NCBI GenBank assembly: GCA_964498585.1
Contig: CAZCHH010000020.1
Location: 1 to 51,926, forward strand
From: JAAYJM01 sp964498585
Lineage (GTDB): Bacteria; Bacteroidota; Ignavibacteria; Kapaibacteriales; UBA2268
Length of the DNA: 51,926 nt
Direction: 5' to 3'
Below the pieces are notes generated by a model. The model did not search any database, was not told where the DNA came from, and worked only from the letters and a program-made list of their open reading frames with translations. Of the stretch, positions 27,321 to 36,636 are shown one piece after another (within the stretch, counting starts at the first letter, position 1; each line of letters begins with the position of its first letter). The translations under genes were made by a program, and so were the position numbers.

Positions 27321-27415
27321 TGTCATTCTGAACCCCCTTATAAAAGAAGACTTTTATTTTAAATGGAAATGACATTAATTTACCCTGTCATTCTGAAGCG
27401 CAGCGAAGAATGACA
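27321..27415 (+). repeat. Family D element followed by a minimal family B element
   Basis: 27321-27374: TGTCATTCTGAACCCCCTTA..AAATGGAAATGACA (D). 27386-27415: TGTCATTCTGAAGCGCAGCG AAGAATGACA, a 30-bp B in which the two ends are almost directly joined. The remainder of the 394-bp spacer between the divergent comEC and LEA-like genes is AT-rich with no recognised feature. Confidence 0.7.
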
Positions 27416-27573
27416 AGATGTTATAGTCAGGTTTTCAAAGGGATATTACACTAGGCACTTAAGCCATCTTATGCTATGAGTTTCACTTTTTTTGTGATAA
27501 TACATTTAGAAAAAAATTGCAAGAAATTATTTATAAAATCGTTAATAACATTTTAAAATATAAGTGAAATAAA

Positions 27574-28200
27574 ATGAAAAAATATTATATAATATTAGTA
27601 GTAATTATCGCATCAGTCGGATTTTTATTCAGTTGCTCTCAAATTAAGCAAATTACTCAAACATTAACAAATATTGAAAAGCTTCAATTTAAGTTAGGTT
27701 CGGTTCAGGGCTTCAAATTGTATAATGTTGCAATTAGTGATAAAAAAAGTATTTCCGATTTTTCTGCATTAGATGCTGCAAACTTTCTTAGATTGTATAA
27801 TCAAAAGAAAATGCCGGCAGAATTTACTTTAAATCTACTTGTTAAAAATCCAAACGATGGAACTCAAGGTACAAGTAAGCAACTTGCAACAATAAGTAAA
27901 TTAGACTGGCGGCTTATTATTGATGATGTTACTACTATTAACGGTATCGTCAATCAAAGTATTTCCGTTCCCGGAAACAGCCAGGAAACTGTTATTCCAA
28001 TTGGTATTTCTTTAGACTTATTAGATTTTTTTAATAATAAAAGTTATGAAAATTTATTTAATTTAGCTCTTGCTATTGGTGGAGTAAATGGCAATTCTGC
28101 TAAATTAAAATTAGATATTCAACCTACTGTTAGCACTCCACTTGGGGCTATTACTTATCCTGGTAGAATTACTGTAATTAATACTGAATTTAAAAACTAA
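27574..28200 (+). CDS. LEA14-like (WHy domain) lipoprotein
   Basis: 208 residues, lipobox LFSC (Cys21). The mature region has the pattern of LEA type 2 / water-stress beta-sandwich domains: KLYNVAISDKKS, FTLNLLVKNPNDGTQGTSKQLATISKLDWRLIIDD, then VNQSISVPGNSQETVIPIGISLDLLDFF. In bacteria such lipoproteins sit in the periplasm and are of uncertain function, perhaps envelope stress. It is monocistronic, followed by 7-bp tandem repeats. Confidence 0.75.
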   Translation: MKKYYIILVVIIASVGFLFSCSQIKQITQTLTNIEKLQFKLGSVQGFKLYNVAISDKKSISDFSALDAANFLRLYNQKKMPAEFTLNLLVKNPNDGTQGTSKQLATISKLDWRLIIDDVTTINGIVNQSISVPGNSQETVIPIGISLDLLDFFNNKSYENLFNLALAIGGVNGNSAKLKLDIQPTVSTPLGAITYPGRITVINTEFKN

Positions 28201-28209
28201 ATATATTCT

Positions 28210-28310
28210 TTAATTGTTAATTGTTAATTGTTAATTGTTAATTGTTAATTATTAATTGTTAATTGTTAATTGTTAATTATTAATTGTTAATTGTTAATTA
28301 TTAATTGTAA
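28210..28310. repeat. 7-bp tandem repeat (TTAATTG type)
   Basis: About fourteen units of TTAATTG with occasional TTAATTA, beginning about 10 bp after the LEA-like gene. The same motif occurs at 218-245 and, reversed, at the end of rlmD. From 28311 to about 28520 the spacer contains eroded fragments (ATCCCGCAAGGGATTAAATT, ATATCTGTAGCAAAATAGCA, ATCACTCCTACGGAGTCTAT) that look like decayed dispersed repeats; I see no gene. Confidence 0.85.
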
Positions 28311-28688
28311 TAATCAGGTAATCCTTAAATCCTTTCAATAAAGGTTCAAGACAAAGGAAAATCCAAACTATCCCGCAAGGGATTAAATTTTACAAACACA
28401 TATCTGTAGCAAAATAGCAACGTAGATGCGCTATCATAATAGAAATGAAAACACACAAACGGAAAATTTCTCATAGAGAGGATATCACTCCTACGGAGTC
28501 TATTCGTTCTTTATTTTTCCTTTGATATTAAGATAACATATATAAGATGTTTTTTTCTTTCCAAATTGAATTTGTGAAAGTGAAATAAACAAACTAATAA
28601 TTAATTGAATATTAATTTATTTTAATAAATATAAAATAATTTGGAAAAATAAAAATAATTTATTATTTTCAAATGAAACTATTTGACA

Positions 28689-28864
28689 AAAATTAAGAGA
28701 AACGCTATGGAGTTAAAATTCCCTTTATAAGGGGCGAAAAAGCCCCACAAACCAAATAACAATGGTGTATCCCATTGCCAATTCAATTTTATATTTCCAA
28801 ACAAACCGCAAAATGCGGACGATATTAATTAATTTTTTATTTATTTATTTTAAAGGAGCTTAAG
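28689..28864 (+). promoter_or_regulatory. Structured leader, copy 1, upstream of T9SS cargo gene
   Basis: This ~175-nt leader can form: H1 CCCTT-TAT-AAGGG (28721-28733); H2 GGGGC-GAAAAA-GCCCC (28731-28746); H3 CAATGG-TGTATC-CCATTG (28760-28777); H4 CCGCA-AAA-TGCGG (28806-28818). H1 and H2 share the G run, so only one can form at a time. It ends with the strong ribosome-binding site AAAGGAGCT 5 nt before ATG. A copy with only about four changes lies at 29891-30062. Function unknown; it may be an attenuator, riboswitch-like or protein-bound element, or a duplicated 5' UTR. Confidence 0.55.
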
Positions 28865-29743
28865 ATGAAAAAGCTAATTTTTCTGTTTGTTCTAATGTGG
28901 TTCTCCTTCAACGCTGCGAAAGGAGTTGACCCAAGCTGCCTGTTTAATGCTACTGCTAATTGCGATGTTGAAGTAGCAGCAAAGTTTAGTATTAGAGCCA
29001 GTTCTGAATTAGAGACAAACACTGAAATTTTTATTGATACTTGTGGTTTTAGAGATATAAATGGACTACCTTTTCAACCAGATTCTTTAAATGCAGCTAA
29101 TCCAAATTATGAAATGTTTTTAAAACCTGAGAAAAGATATTATTCAAAAGAAGTTTTTAAATTTGAATTTCCTTATTTTCCATTTGATACTACAAATTAT
29201 GATATGGATACAGTAACATTTTTTACCGTTAATGATATTAAACAAGAATTAAGTGAAATAAAAGATTCGCTTTTATCTATTAGCAATATTACTGGAGAAA
29301 TTAAGTTTTATCAAACTACATTAATTTGGAAAAAATATAAAAATATAACATATAATTTAAATAAATTTTATTTATCTTTTGAAAACTTAGTTAATGCTTA
29401 TGAAATAGAAGAAATAATTAATAATTTTAATATTCATTCATTTAAATGTGAATTTTTATCTTATTTTTATTATTTAGTAGGTTCAGTTTACGAAAAAAAT
29501 GAAAATATAAAGCTATACCCAAATCCTGCAAATGAAGCTGTTTTTATGGATATAAAAGAACATTTTAATACCATTAGAATTACTAATACAAACGGCGAAG
29601 TAATAAAGGAATTTGCTATAGAAGAAATAAGAAATTTCAATGCAAACAAACAAATTGCATTCAAAGTAAGTGAATTTAATACCGGTGTTTATTTCATAAT
29701 AATAGATAATAAGTATGTTGAAAAATTGGTAATAGCGAGGTGA
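28865..29743 (+). CDS. T9SS-exported protein with C-terminal sorting domain, paralogue 1
   Basis: 292 residues: signal peptide KKLIFLFVLMWFSFNAAKG (cleavage about 20), an N-terminal segment with conserved cysteines (DPSCLFNATANC), a unique central region, and a type A T9SS sorting domain of about 75 residues starting IKLYPNPANEA and ending GVYFIIIDNKYVEKLVIAR. Such proteins cross the outer membrane by type IX secretion and are attached to the cell surface or released. I recognise no catalytic domain in the middle part. It is the first of two tandem paralogues, and a T9SS subtilase follows them. Leader, signal peptide and sorting domain are much better conserved in DNA than the middle. Confidence 0.85.
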   Translation: MKKLIFLFVLMWFSFNAAKGVDPSCLFNATANCDVEVAAKFSIRASSELETNTEIFIDTCGFRDINGLPFQPDSLNAANPNYEMFLKPEKRYYSKEVFKFEFPYFPFDTTNYDMDTVTFFTVNDIKQELSEIKDSLLSISNITGEIKFYQTTLIWKKYKNITYNLNKFYLSFENLVNAYEIEEIINNFNIHSFKCEFLSYFYYLVGSVYEKNENIKLYPNPANEAVFMDIKEHFNTIRITNTNGEVIKEFAIEEIRNFNANKQIAFKVSEFNTGVYFIIIDNKYVEKLVIAR

Positions 29744-29890
29744 GAAAATTATGAAATGTAAAATTTTGAAAAAAAGCAGATAAATCAAAGTTTATATTTG
29801 CTATCTGAACTATGATTTATTTGATTTTATTTTAAAATTATAATTTTTTTTTGTTAAATATTATTTATTAATTTGTAAATAATTCAAAAA

Positions 29891-30062
29891 TTAAGAGAAA
29901 CGCTATGGAACTAAAATTCCCTTTATAAGGGGCGAAAAAGCCCCACAAACCAAATAACAATGGTGTATCCCATTGCCAATTCAATTTTATATTTCCAAAC
30001 AAACCGCAAAATGCGGACGATATTAATTAATTTTTTATTTATTTATTTTAAAGGAGCTTACA
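29891..30062 (+). promoter_or_regulatory. Structured leader, copy 2
   Basis: A near-identical copy of the 28689 leader, with H1 at 29919-29931, H2 at 29929-29944 and the same ribosome-binding site. Every hairpin stem is unchanged between copies; the few differences lie outside stems. Copy 1 differs at GAGT/GAAC near the 5' end and at the two bases before the start codon. Confidence 0.55.
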
Positions 30063-30941
30063 ATGAAAAAGCTAATTTTTCTGTTTGTTTTAATGTGGTT
30101 CTCCTTCAACACTGCGAAAGGAGTTGACCCAAGCTGCCTGTTTAATGCTACTGCTAATTGCAATGTTGAATTAACTTATAAATTTTTCGATAGTTTGAGT
30201 ACTGGTGATATTATTACTACCGAGGTTTTTATTGATACTTGCAATTTAACTGATATTAATGGAAAACCTTTTGAACCTGATTCACTAAGCCTTACGCATA
30301 TTATGTACGAACACTTCTTAAAATATGAAAAAAGGTACTATACCAAAGAATTGTTTATGCTCGAATTTCCTTATTTTCCTTTTGATACAACTAATTACAA
30401 TATGGATACTTTAAAATTTTTTACAGCTAATGATATTAAACAGGACTTAAGTCAAATTAAGGATTCACTTCTTTCTATTAGTAATTTAACAGGAGAAATA
30501 AGGTTTTATCAAGGAGTATTAAAATATAGAACTTTTTCAAATATTACAAATAATTTAAAAGTATTTTACATTTCTTTTGAAAATATAGTGAATTCTTATG
30601 AAACAGAGGAAATTATTAATAATTTTAATATTGATGGATTTAAATGTGAATTTTTATCATATTTTGGGTATTTATTAGAATCAGTTTACGAAAAAAATGA
30701 AAATATAAAGTTATACCCAAACCCAGCAAGTGATGCAGTTCATCTAGGTATAACAGAGCATTTTAATTCCCTCAAGGTTACTAATTCAAATGGTAAAGTA
30801 GTAAAAGAATTTTCTTTAGAAGAAATCAGAAATTTCAATTCAAACAAACAAATTGCATTTAAAGTAAGTGAATTAAATACAGGAGTTTATTTTATAATAA
30901 TAGATAATAAGTATGTTGAAAAATTGGTAATAGCGAGGTAG
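30063..30941 (+). CDS. T9SS-exported protein with C-terminal sorting domain, paralogue 2
   Basis: 292 residues, the same length and plan as the preceding gene: signal peptide, DPSCLFNATANC, a diverged centre sharing blocks such as FPYFPFDTTNY and DIKQ.LS.IKDSLLSISN.TGEI.FYQ, and a sorting domain starting IKLYPNPASDA. It arose by tandem duplication that included the leader. Its stop is 8 bp before the subtilase ATG, so paralogue 2 and the protease are likely one transcript. Function of the central region is unknown; an inhibitor, chaperone or surface partner of the protease is possible from context only. Confidence 0.85.
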   Translation: MKKLIFLFVLMWFSFNTAKGVDPSCLFNATANCNVELTYKFFDSLSTGDIITTEVFIDTCNLTDINGKPFEPDSLSLTHIMYEHFLKYEKRYYTKELFMLEFPYFPFDTTNYNMDTLKFFTANDIKQDLSQIKDSLLSISNLTGEIRFYQGVLKYRTFSNITNNLKVFYISFENIVNSYETEEIINNFNIDGFKCEFLSYFGYLLESVYEKNENIKLYPNPASDAVHLGITEHFNSLKVTNSNGKVVKEFSLEEIRNFNSNKQIAFKVSELNTGVYFIIIDNKYVEKLVIAR

Positions 30942-30949
30942 GAAGGTTT

Positions 30950-33900
30950 ATGAAAGAAAAATTTTTGATTTTTAGTTTAATAACTATACTTGGATTTTTA
31001 CCATATAATATATTTTGTCAATACCGCGAAGCCGAAACTTTTTTAGAAGGATTTGAAGGAACGGGAGTTTATATTGATACAACTGGTATTTCTGATGTTT
31101 TAGAATTTTGTAAAAATTTCAGAGGAAGAGTATATGCAACCAAAGGATACATAATTAAAATTGACGATAATATTTTTGATTTAAGTGAAATTTTAAAAGA
31201 CACATTTTATATAAATTCAATAAAACCAGAATTTTCTTATAAGAAAGAACAGTTAAAAAAAATTGAACAAAAATTTGGAAAGTTTTATTTTGATAAACAA
31301 TACGATTTATTAGAATTTTATACTATTAATAAAGATAAATATTTTCACATTACTTTTGATGAAATTATAAATGTTGATAGCGTAATTGAATATTTTACAA
31401 AAATTTCAAACTATGTTATAGATTTTTCTTATTATCCAGATTTTCCTATTTACGTGCCTAATGACAGGACTTTAAAGCCAAGTTCAAAACCAGTTGATAT
31501 TCAATATCAAAACATTGATTCATTTTATGATATGAATTTTCATAAATTAGGTTTTGGCTGGAACATTTACTCTCTAAATCTGCCTTTAGCTTGGGAAATT
31601 AGCACTGGGAACAGGGAAACTGTTTTAAGTGTTTATGATTATTTTGGACTTGATTATACACCACATCCAGACCTTCCAGTTAAAACGAGTATAGGAGACC
31701 CCATAGGTAATTGGATATATTTAAATAATAATGACAATAATTTTGGCGATGGGAAAAATAGATATACATATCCACCGAGTAGAGCAAGTTCTGGAAAAAA
31801 TGGTGACCATGGTTTAACTGTTTTATCTATGGCAATAGCAAAAAGAAATAACGATAGCCAAATGCAGCCGGCTGAAGGAGGTCTTGTAGGCACTTGCCCA
31901 GATTGTTTAGGCATGGCTTTTTATGGCAATAACTATCCAGAGAATGAATATTATTTATATGATACAGACCTTGAAGTAAATGGTATTACAAAGAGAATAA
32001 ATACTCTTAGCATTAGTATGGCATGGGTAACTAATTATAGTGACTATAAAGAGTTGATAGATAGTGGAATTGTGGTTCTTGGAGCAGCGAGCAATGGTAT
32101 ATATCCTAAATGTAAATGCGACGGAAGTGGTTATGAATCAGATTATTTTGGTGAACCTACTTGTATACCATCTAATTCAATACATTGTAAATATAAATAT
32201 TGGAATACAATACCAGATGGAAAAGGTGCGAATGTTTATATCCCTGATGTAAACGACCCAACAAAAGACTACAAAGTTATTGCAGTAGGTGGAATAATGG
32301 AAGGTGATTTATACGATGTAAATTGTGATTCCTGGCAATGTGGTAATCAAGTAGCACCACCTGCTTCTAAAGGAAAAGAGAAATTCATACCGGGCTGGAT
32401 GTTTTCACCCGGTGTTAATAAATTTAGCATAAACCCAGATTCAACACAAAGAGTTGCAGAGAAGAAGCAGGCATATATGGATGTAGTTGCACCAGGCAGT
32501 CATTTAACTACCGCTACAGATAGTCCAACTTTTTACAATCTTGATGTATCCGGAACTTCACAGGCAGTTCCTCAAGTAAATGGTATAGTAGGTTTAATGA
32601 ACAGTGTAAGCAATTATCTTGGAGTTACTTTAGATGAAAATGATAGATATCCAGTAAATGGAGTTGATGTTCAACGAACAGCTTACGATATTTTAACTTT
32701 TACTACAAAAAAGATTGAAGATGACGGAGAAACACCGGAGCCATTTTGGTGTGCTGGAAAATTAAACTTTGTTCAAAAGCCATCACAGCCCTACTATCTA
32801 ATTCAACACAATGATAAGTTGCAAAGGACTTGGGCGCAGCGAGTCGGCTTTGGCAAAGTCAATGCTTTCAGAGCTTTGGCGCACACCATACGTCAAAAAG
32901 GCGAATATGAATATTTATTAAACCAGCCAGTTTATACATTAGTTTTTGCAAGTGCAGATGGAAATGGTGATTCAAGAGGTTACGTAAATCCTTCAGGTAA
33001 AAAGTTGATGCATTGGGGTTCAAAAGTAAAAGAAGGCACATTAGATTTTGAGTTGCCATCTTTTAGAGGTCCTACATATTCATTAGACGCAAATCCTTAC
33101 AACGTTTTAGATTGGGGAGGAACATCGTTACCGGGTGAATTTCACAATAACCAGGGAATAACCAGAATTAATAATACAACAGCAGAAAGAACAGTAATAA
33201 CAGTACCTACCGATTGTATATTAGCCATTGATGGTATTTTAATATCAGACCAACCGAATGCCTGTCATTATATAACAACATCAGCAACGGGTCCAGAAAA
33301 TTCAGGAATAATTTTAGTTGAAGGGTATATAAAAGATATTGAGATAACTGGTAAATTAAGAGTTGGAGATGTAATATTAGAATCAACAATAGACGATGTA
33401 CCAACTTTTGATATACCTGGTTGCATTAGCTTTAATGGTTTAGACGGAATTGTAGGTGAAATATATGGCAATGTAAAAGTAATAAATAAAGGTTATATAT
33501 ACGCATGGAAAAGTTTTACAATGTATCCCGGAAGCAGTATTGAACTTAATGGTGAAAAAAATCTTAATATTATGCAAGGTGGTGCAATTAACACAGTAGT
33601 AACAATGAAACACGCAACAAGCATAACTGGAATTGAAGGCAGAAAAGTAGTCCTTAATAGTGGTACAGAAATGAATATTGATAAATTAGCAGTTGTAGAG
33701 TTAAATTTAGAATTAAACATTAAAGACGGAGCAGTTCTTAATTTAGACTCAGGTGCAGTAGCCAAAATCAAGCAATTAAATGTTGAACCCGGTGGAACAG
33801 TCAACTTATATCCTAATTCAATATTATCTTTAGAAAATCCAGAGCAATATATAAACGGTCATTTAAATATTTTAAACGATAGCACTTCTACAAAACCAGA

Positions 33901-35797
33901 AATCATTGGTAAATTAGGCGATAATTGCAAACCACAGGACTTTGAAGATTATACCTCTTTTGAATTTATACAAAAACAACCAACAATTTATATGAAAGGA
34001 GACTGCGCAGACTCTTCAAAGTATGGTTTGGATTTGAAGAATGCGATTTTAAAAAATGTTAGTATAAATGCTTACAATATTCCAATTAGAGGAACTATAG
34101 AAAATGTAGATTTTCTTTCAAAGACTGAAATAACAAATCCATATTTTAATTTTGATTACTTAATTTCCTTAAGATATGACAATTGTCAAACCTGTTCAAA
34201 TCCTTATTTTTCAATTGTTCAGTTTGATAATTGTGTATTTATGGACCATTCTACGCCTGAACCGCCTGTAAATGACCCTAATAATTACAATAAAATTGAA
34301 TATCGAACAGCAGGTGCAATTGTTGAAGGTTATGAGACAGTAGAGTTTATAAATTCAAACTTTCAAAATTTAGAATTTGGAACTTCGACTTTTGATTGTG
34401 GTGAGGTAAAAATATTTTACTCTACTTTTAACAGATGTGGTATTGGTGATTATGATTTTGGTTCAAATACATATTTGTGCAACAACAACTATAATATTGT
34501 AAAATACGGAAGTGTAAGAGATAATTCTTTATATGGTAAAGCATTTAATAATATATACTATAAAGTAAGAATAGGTTATTCTGCAACTTCAAGTTTGGAG
34601 CAACGTTTAAGGAACAATACATTCAATGAATATTTACAGGGAATAAATACAAATAATACAATTATCAGATTAAATGATATTATCGAAAATAACCTGTTAA
34701 CAATTTATGGAAGAAATGAATTTTCTATAACTCAATTTCCAGCCAATTTAAGTGGATATGTTAATCCATTTATAACAAAACAATGTGAAATACTCCTTTC
34801 TGCAGATATCAATATAAGCAAATATAATTCTACTCTTTATCTTAATTGCGGTTACAATAAGTTTTCACAATATGCAACATATCATTTAAGATATTCCGGA
34901 GAAACTCCTTCATTTTATGGAACTATTAATATTGACCACAATCAATTTTTACCAGCTTATGCCGCACCGAGAGTAAGAAATTTAGTAGCAGCATATACTA
35001 ATTATGATTTAATAAATGAATATATTGAAGACCAGTATAATTGTTGTGGTGATGTTACAATTAATACTCCAGAATTAATATGTAATTTATATAGTGCTGG
35101 TGGACCTGAAGCCGTAAAAGGTGGTCCAGTAATTGATTGCGATGAAATACCAACCATCAATTATAATCCATCTTATATTGTTAATAAAAAATCAATAAAA
35201 GAAGAAGATTTAAATTCAACGATTGCAATATATAAACATATATTTGAAATTGCAAGTAATGAATCAAACCTGAGAAATCTTTTATTAACTACAAAAGCAG
35301 AAACTGAAGATGAACTTTTAACTTTATTAATTGATTATAAATTAGATAATTTTGAAAATAAAGATAACTATAGCACAGATTATAAGGAACATCCTACAAT
35401 AAATCATTTGTATGGAAAAGATAAAGATGATGAAATATTAATTGGTTCAATGAATTTGCTTGGCTTTGTCCAAAAATCATTTGGAATTGAATGTGTTGAT
35501 GGTATTACAAACAGCATCAATGATTACATTAATAATTTTGAAATAACAAAAATTCAACCAAATCCATTCTCAAATTCAACGGATATTTATTTTTCATCAC
35601 CTACTGATACTTATTTAGAAATTATTTTAGTTGACAATTTAGGTAATTATGTAGATAGAGTTTATAAAAATGTTGCTTCCTTAGGTCTAAATAAAATTCA
35701 TTATGATAATAAAAATAATATATCAAGTGGAGTTTATTATTTCTTATTTAAATGGGAAGGCGGAATGGAAGCAAAAAGAGTTGTTATTGTAAAATAA
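30950..35797 (+). CDS. Giant T9SS-exported subtilisin-like serine protease
   Basis: 1615 residues. A signal peptide (1-23) is followed by a ~190-residue prodomain-like region and an S8 peptidase domain with Asp230 (SVYDYFG), His287 (GDHGLTVLS), an oxyanion Asn382 (GAASNG) and Ser537 (SGTSQAVPQ). Cysteine-rich insertions (KCKCDGSGYE, NCDSWQCGN) interrupt the domain. From about 800 to 1000 the sequence is a beta-solenoid (GAVLNLDSGAVAKIKQLNVEPGGTVNLYPNSILSL), then a second beta-helix-like stretch with cysteines. The last ~80 residues, from ITKIQPNPFSNSTDIYF to GVYYFLFKWEGGMEAKRVVIVK, are a T9SS sorting domain. It is expected on the cell surface or secreted, degrading external protein. Confidence 0.9.
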   Translation: MKEKFLIFSLITILGFLPYNIFCQYREAETFLEGFEGTGVYIDTTGISDVLEFCKNFRGRVYATKGYIIKIDDNIFDLSEILKDTFYINSIKPEFSYKKEQLKKIEQKFGKFYFDKQYDLLEFYTINKDKYFHITFDEIINVDSVIEYFTKISNYVIDFSYYPDFPIYVPNDRTLKPSSKPVDIQYQNIDSFYDMNFHKLGFGWNIYSLNLPLAWEISTGNRETVLSVYDYFGLDYTPHPDLPVKTSIGDPIGNWIYLNNNDNNFGDGKNRYTYPPSRASSGKNGDHGLTVLSMAIAKRNNDSQMQPAEGGLVGTCPDCLGMAFYGNNYPENEYYLYDTDLEVNGITKRINTLSISMAWVTNYSDYKELIDSGIVVLGAASNGIYPKCKCDGSGYESDYFGEPTCIPSNSIHCKYKYWNTIPDGKGANVYIPDVNDPTKDYKVIAVGGIMEGDLYDVNCDSWQCGNQVAPPASKGKEKFIPGWMFSPGVNKFSINPDSTQRVAEKKQAYMDVVAPGSHLTTATDSPTFYNLDVSGTSQAVPQVNGIVGLMNSVSNYLGVTLDENDRYPVNGVDVQRTAYDILTFTTKKIEDDGETPEPFWCAGKLNFVQKPSQPYYLIQHNDKLQRTWAQRVGFGKVNAFRALAHTIRQKGEYEYLLNQPVYTLVFASADGNGDSRGYVNPSGKKLMHWGSKVKEGTLDFELPSFRGPTYSLDANPYNVLDWGGTSLPGEFHNNQGITRINNTTAERTVITVPTDCILAIDGILISDQPNACHYITTSATGPENSGIILVEGYIKDIEITGKLRVGDVILESTIDDVPTFDIPGCISFNGLDGIVGEIYGNVKVINKGYIYAWKSFTMYPGSSIELNGEKNLNIMQGGAINTVVTMKHATSITGIEGRKVVLNSGTEMNIDKLAVVELNLELNIKDGAVLNLDSGAVAKIKQLNVEPGGTVNLYPNSILSLENPEQYINGHLNILNDSTSTKPEIIGKLGDNCKPQDFEDYTSFEFIQKQPTIYMKGDCADSSKYGLDLKNAILKNVSINAYNIPIRGTIENVDFLSKTEITNPYFNFDYLISLRYDNCQTCSNPYFSIVQFDNCVFMDHSTPEPPVNDPNNYNKIEYRTAGAIVEGYETVEFINSNFQNLEFGTSTFDCGEVKIFYSTFNRCGIGDYDFGSNTYLCNNNYNIVKYGSVRDNSLYGKAFNNIYYKVRIGYSATSSLEQRLRNNTFNEYLQGINTNNTIIRLNDIIENNLLTIYGRNEFSITQFPANLSGYVNPFITKQCEILLSADINISKYNSTLYLNCGYNKFSQYATYHLRYSGETPSFYGTINIDHNQFLPAYAAPRVRNLVAAYTNYDLINEYIEDQYNCCGDVTINTPELICNLYSAGGPEAVKGGPVIDCDEIPTINYNPSYIVNKKSIKEEDLNSTIAIYKHIFEIASNESNLRNLLLTTKAETEDELLTLLIDYKLDNFENKDNYSTDYKEHPTINHLYGKDKDDEILIGSMNLLGFVQKSFGIECVDGITNSINDYINNFEITKIQPNPFSNSTDIYFSSPTDTYLEIILVDNLGNYVDRVYKNVASLGLNKIHYDNKNNISSGVYYFLFKWEGGMEAKRVVIVK

Positions 35798-35809
35798 TGC
35801 TTAATACTT

Positions 35810-35838
35810 CTCCTTCCCAAGTTCAATTTGGGAAGGAG
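35810..35838. terminator. Hairpin after the subtilase gene
   Basis: CTCCTTCCCAA..TTGGGAAGGAG, 11-bp stem, 12 nt past the stop codon. No T tract follows on the plus strand (it is GGAAAAAATAG), so termination is plausible but not classic. Confidence 0.5.
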
Positions 35839-35860
35839 GGAAAAAATAGAAAGTAAATAA

Positions 35861-35888
35861 ATGGACTCCACTTGGAGGTGGAGTCCAT
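35861..35888. repeat. 28-bp perfect-stem palindrome
   Basis: ATGGACTCCA..TGGAGTCCAT with a small inner loop, placed 22 bp after the previous hairpin. It could be a second terminator or an mRNA 3'-end stabiliser. Confidence 0.6.
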
Positions 35889-36075
35889 CTTCCCCCTCAA
35901 ACCAAAATTTTTTCAAAAAATAAAATATCTCTTGCTTTGTTTAAAAAATTTTCTTAATTGTTACTATTGATTTTTACATTGTTTTATATTTAGATGGAAA
36001 TAAAGGGCTTATTCCTTTTTCGTATCGCTGTAATAGTGCGTTTTAAGTCGAATTACCTGCTTCTGAACGTGATAA

Positions 36076-36280
36076 ATGAGCAATAAGATGAGTGGTATGA
36101 GTAATAAGATGATTAGAATGAGCAATAAGACGAGTGGTACGAGTAATAAGATGAGTAGAACGAGTAATAAGATGAGTAGAACGAGTAATAAGATGAGTGG
36201 AATGTGCAATAAGATGAGTGGAATGTGCAATAAGATGAGTGGAACGAGCAATAAGATGAGTGGAATGTGCAATAAGAATG
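36076..36280. repeat. 21-bp minisatellite, nine and a half units
   Basis: Units of ATGAGCAATAAGATGAGTGG(T/A) with point changes. Because 21 is a multiple of three, it is open on both strands; the plus-strand frame would encode a repeated SNKMSGM heptapeptide. No signal peptide, known fold or good ribosome-binding site accompanies it, so I treat it as repeat DNA in the 839-bp spacer before the synthetase gene. Confidence 0.9.
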
Positions 36281-36394
36281 TTTATTAATCATTTTCCTGC
36301 TATTGATAATATTTTCTTTTGTGTTTTTATTGAATATTTTGAGTTTGATATTAATAATTCTAATTTGTTTAAATAAATAATGGAGTTTATTATT

Positions 36395-36460
36395 ATGTCT
36401 TCTATTCAAGAACAAAGAAATTATAATCTTACTGATGCAGAACTTTGTATTGCTGTATGA
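36395..36460 (+). pseudogene. Possible N-terminal remnant of a lost gene (21 codons)
   Basis: ATG..TGA encodes MSSIQEQRNYNLTDAELCIAV. It has a natural-looking amphipathic start but stops at once, and the downstream sequence continues without an obvious open frame. It may be a decayed gene start or chance. The rest of the spacer holds only a GGTCATTTCGACTACGCTCG-type palindrome at 36516-36541 and AT-rich DNA. Confidence 0.25.
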
Positions 36461-36636
36461 AATCTTTGCAATACTTTGACCAGAATGACGCGGAAATGTA
36501 TCCTTTATAATTGGTCATTTCGACTACGCTCGATGACCAGTAACTAAAAACCGACTACCGAAAACCGAATAATTAATTTTTTCAATTCCATAATTTGACT
36601 TATATTTATATTTTTAAAAAAATAAATAGAAAAAAT

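Noticed and set aside
36076..36288. Plus-strand ORF of 70 codons (SNKMSGM repeats) and minus-strand Leu/Ile-rich ORFs over the same DNA
   Set aside because: They exist only because the 21-bp repeat length is a multiple of three. No signal, conserved domain or ribosome-binding site.
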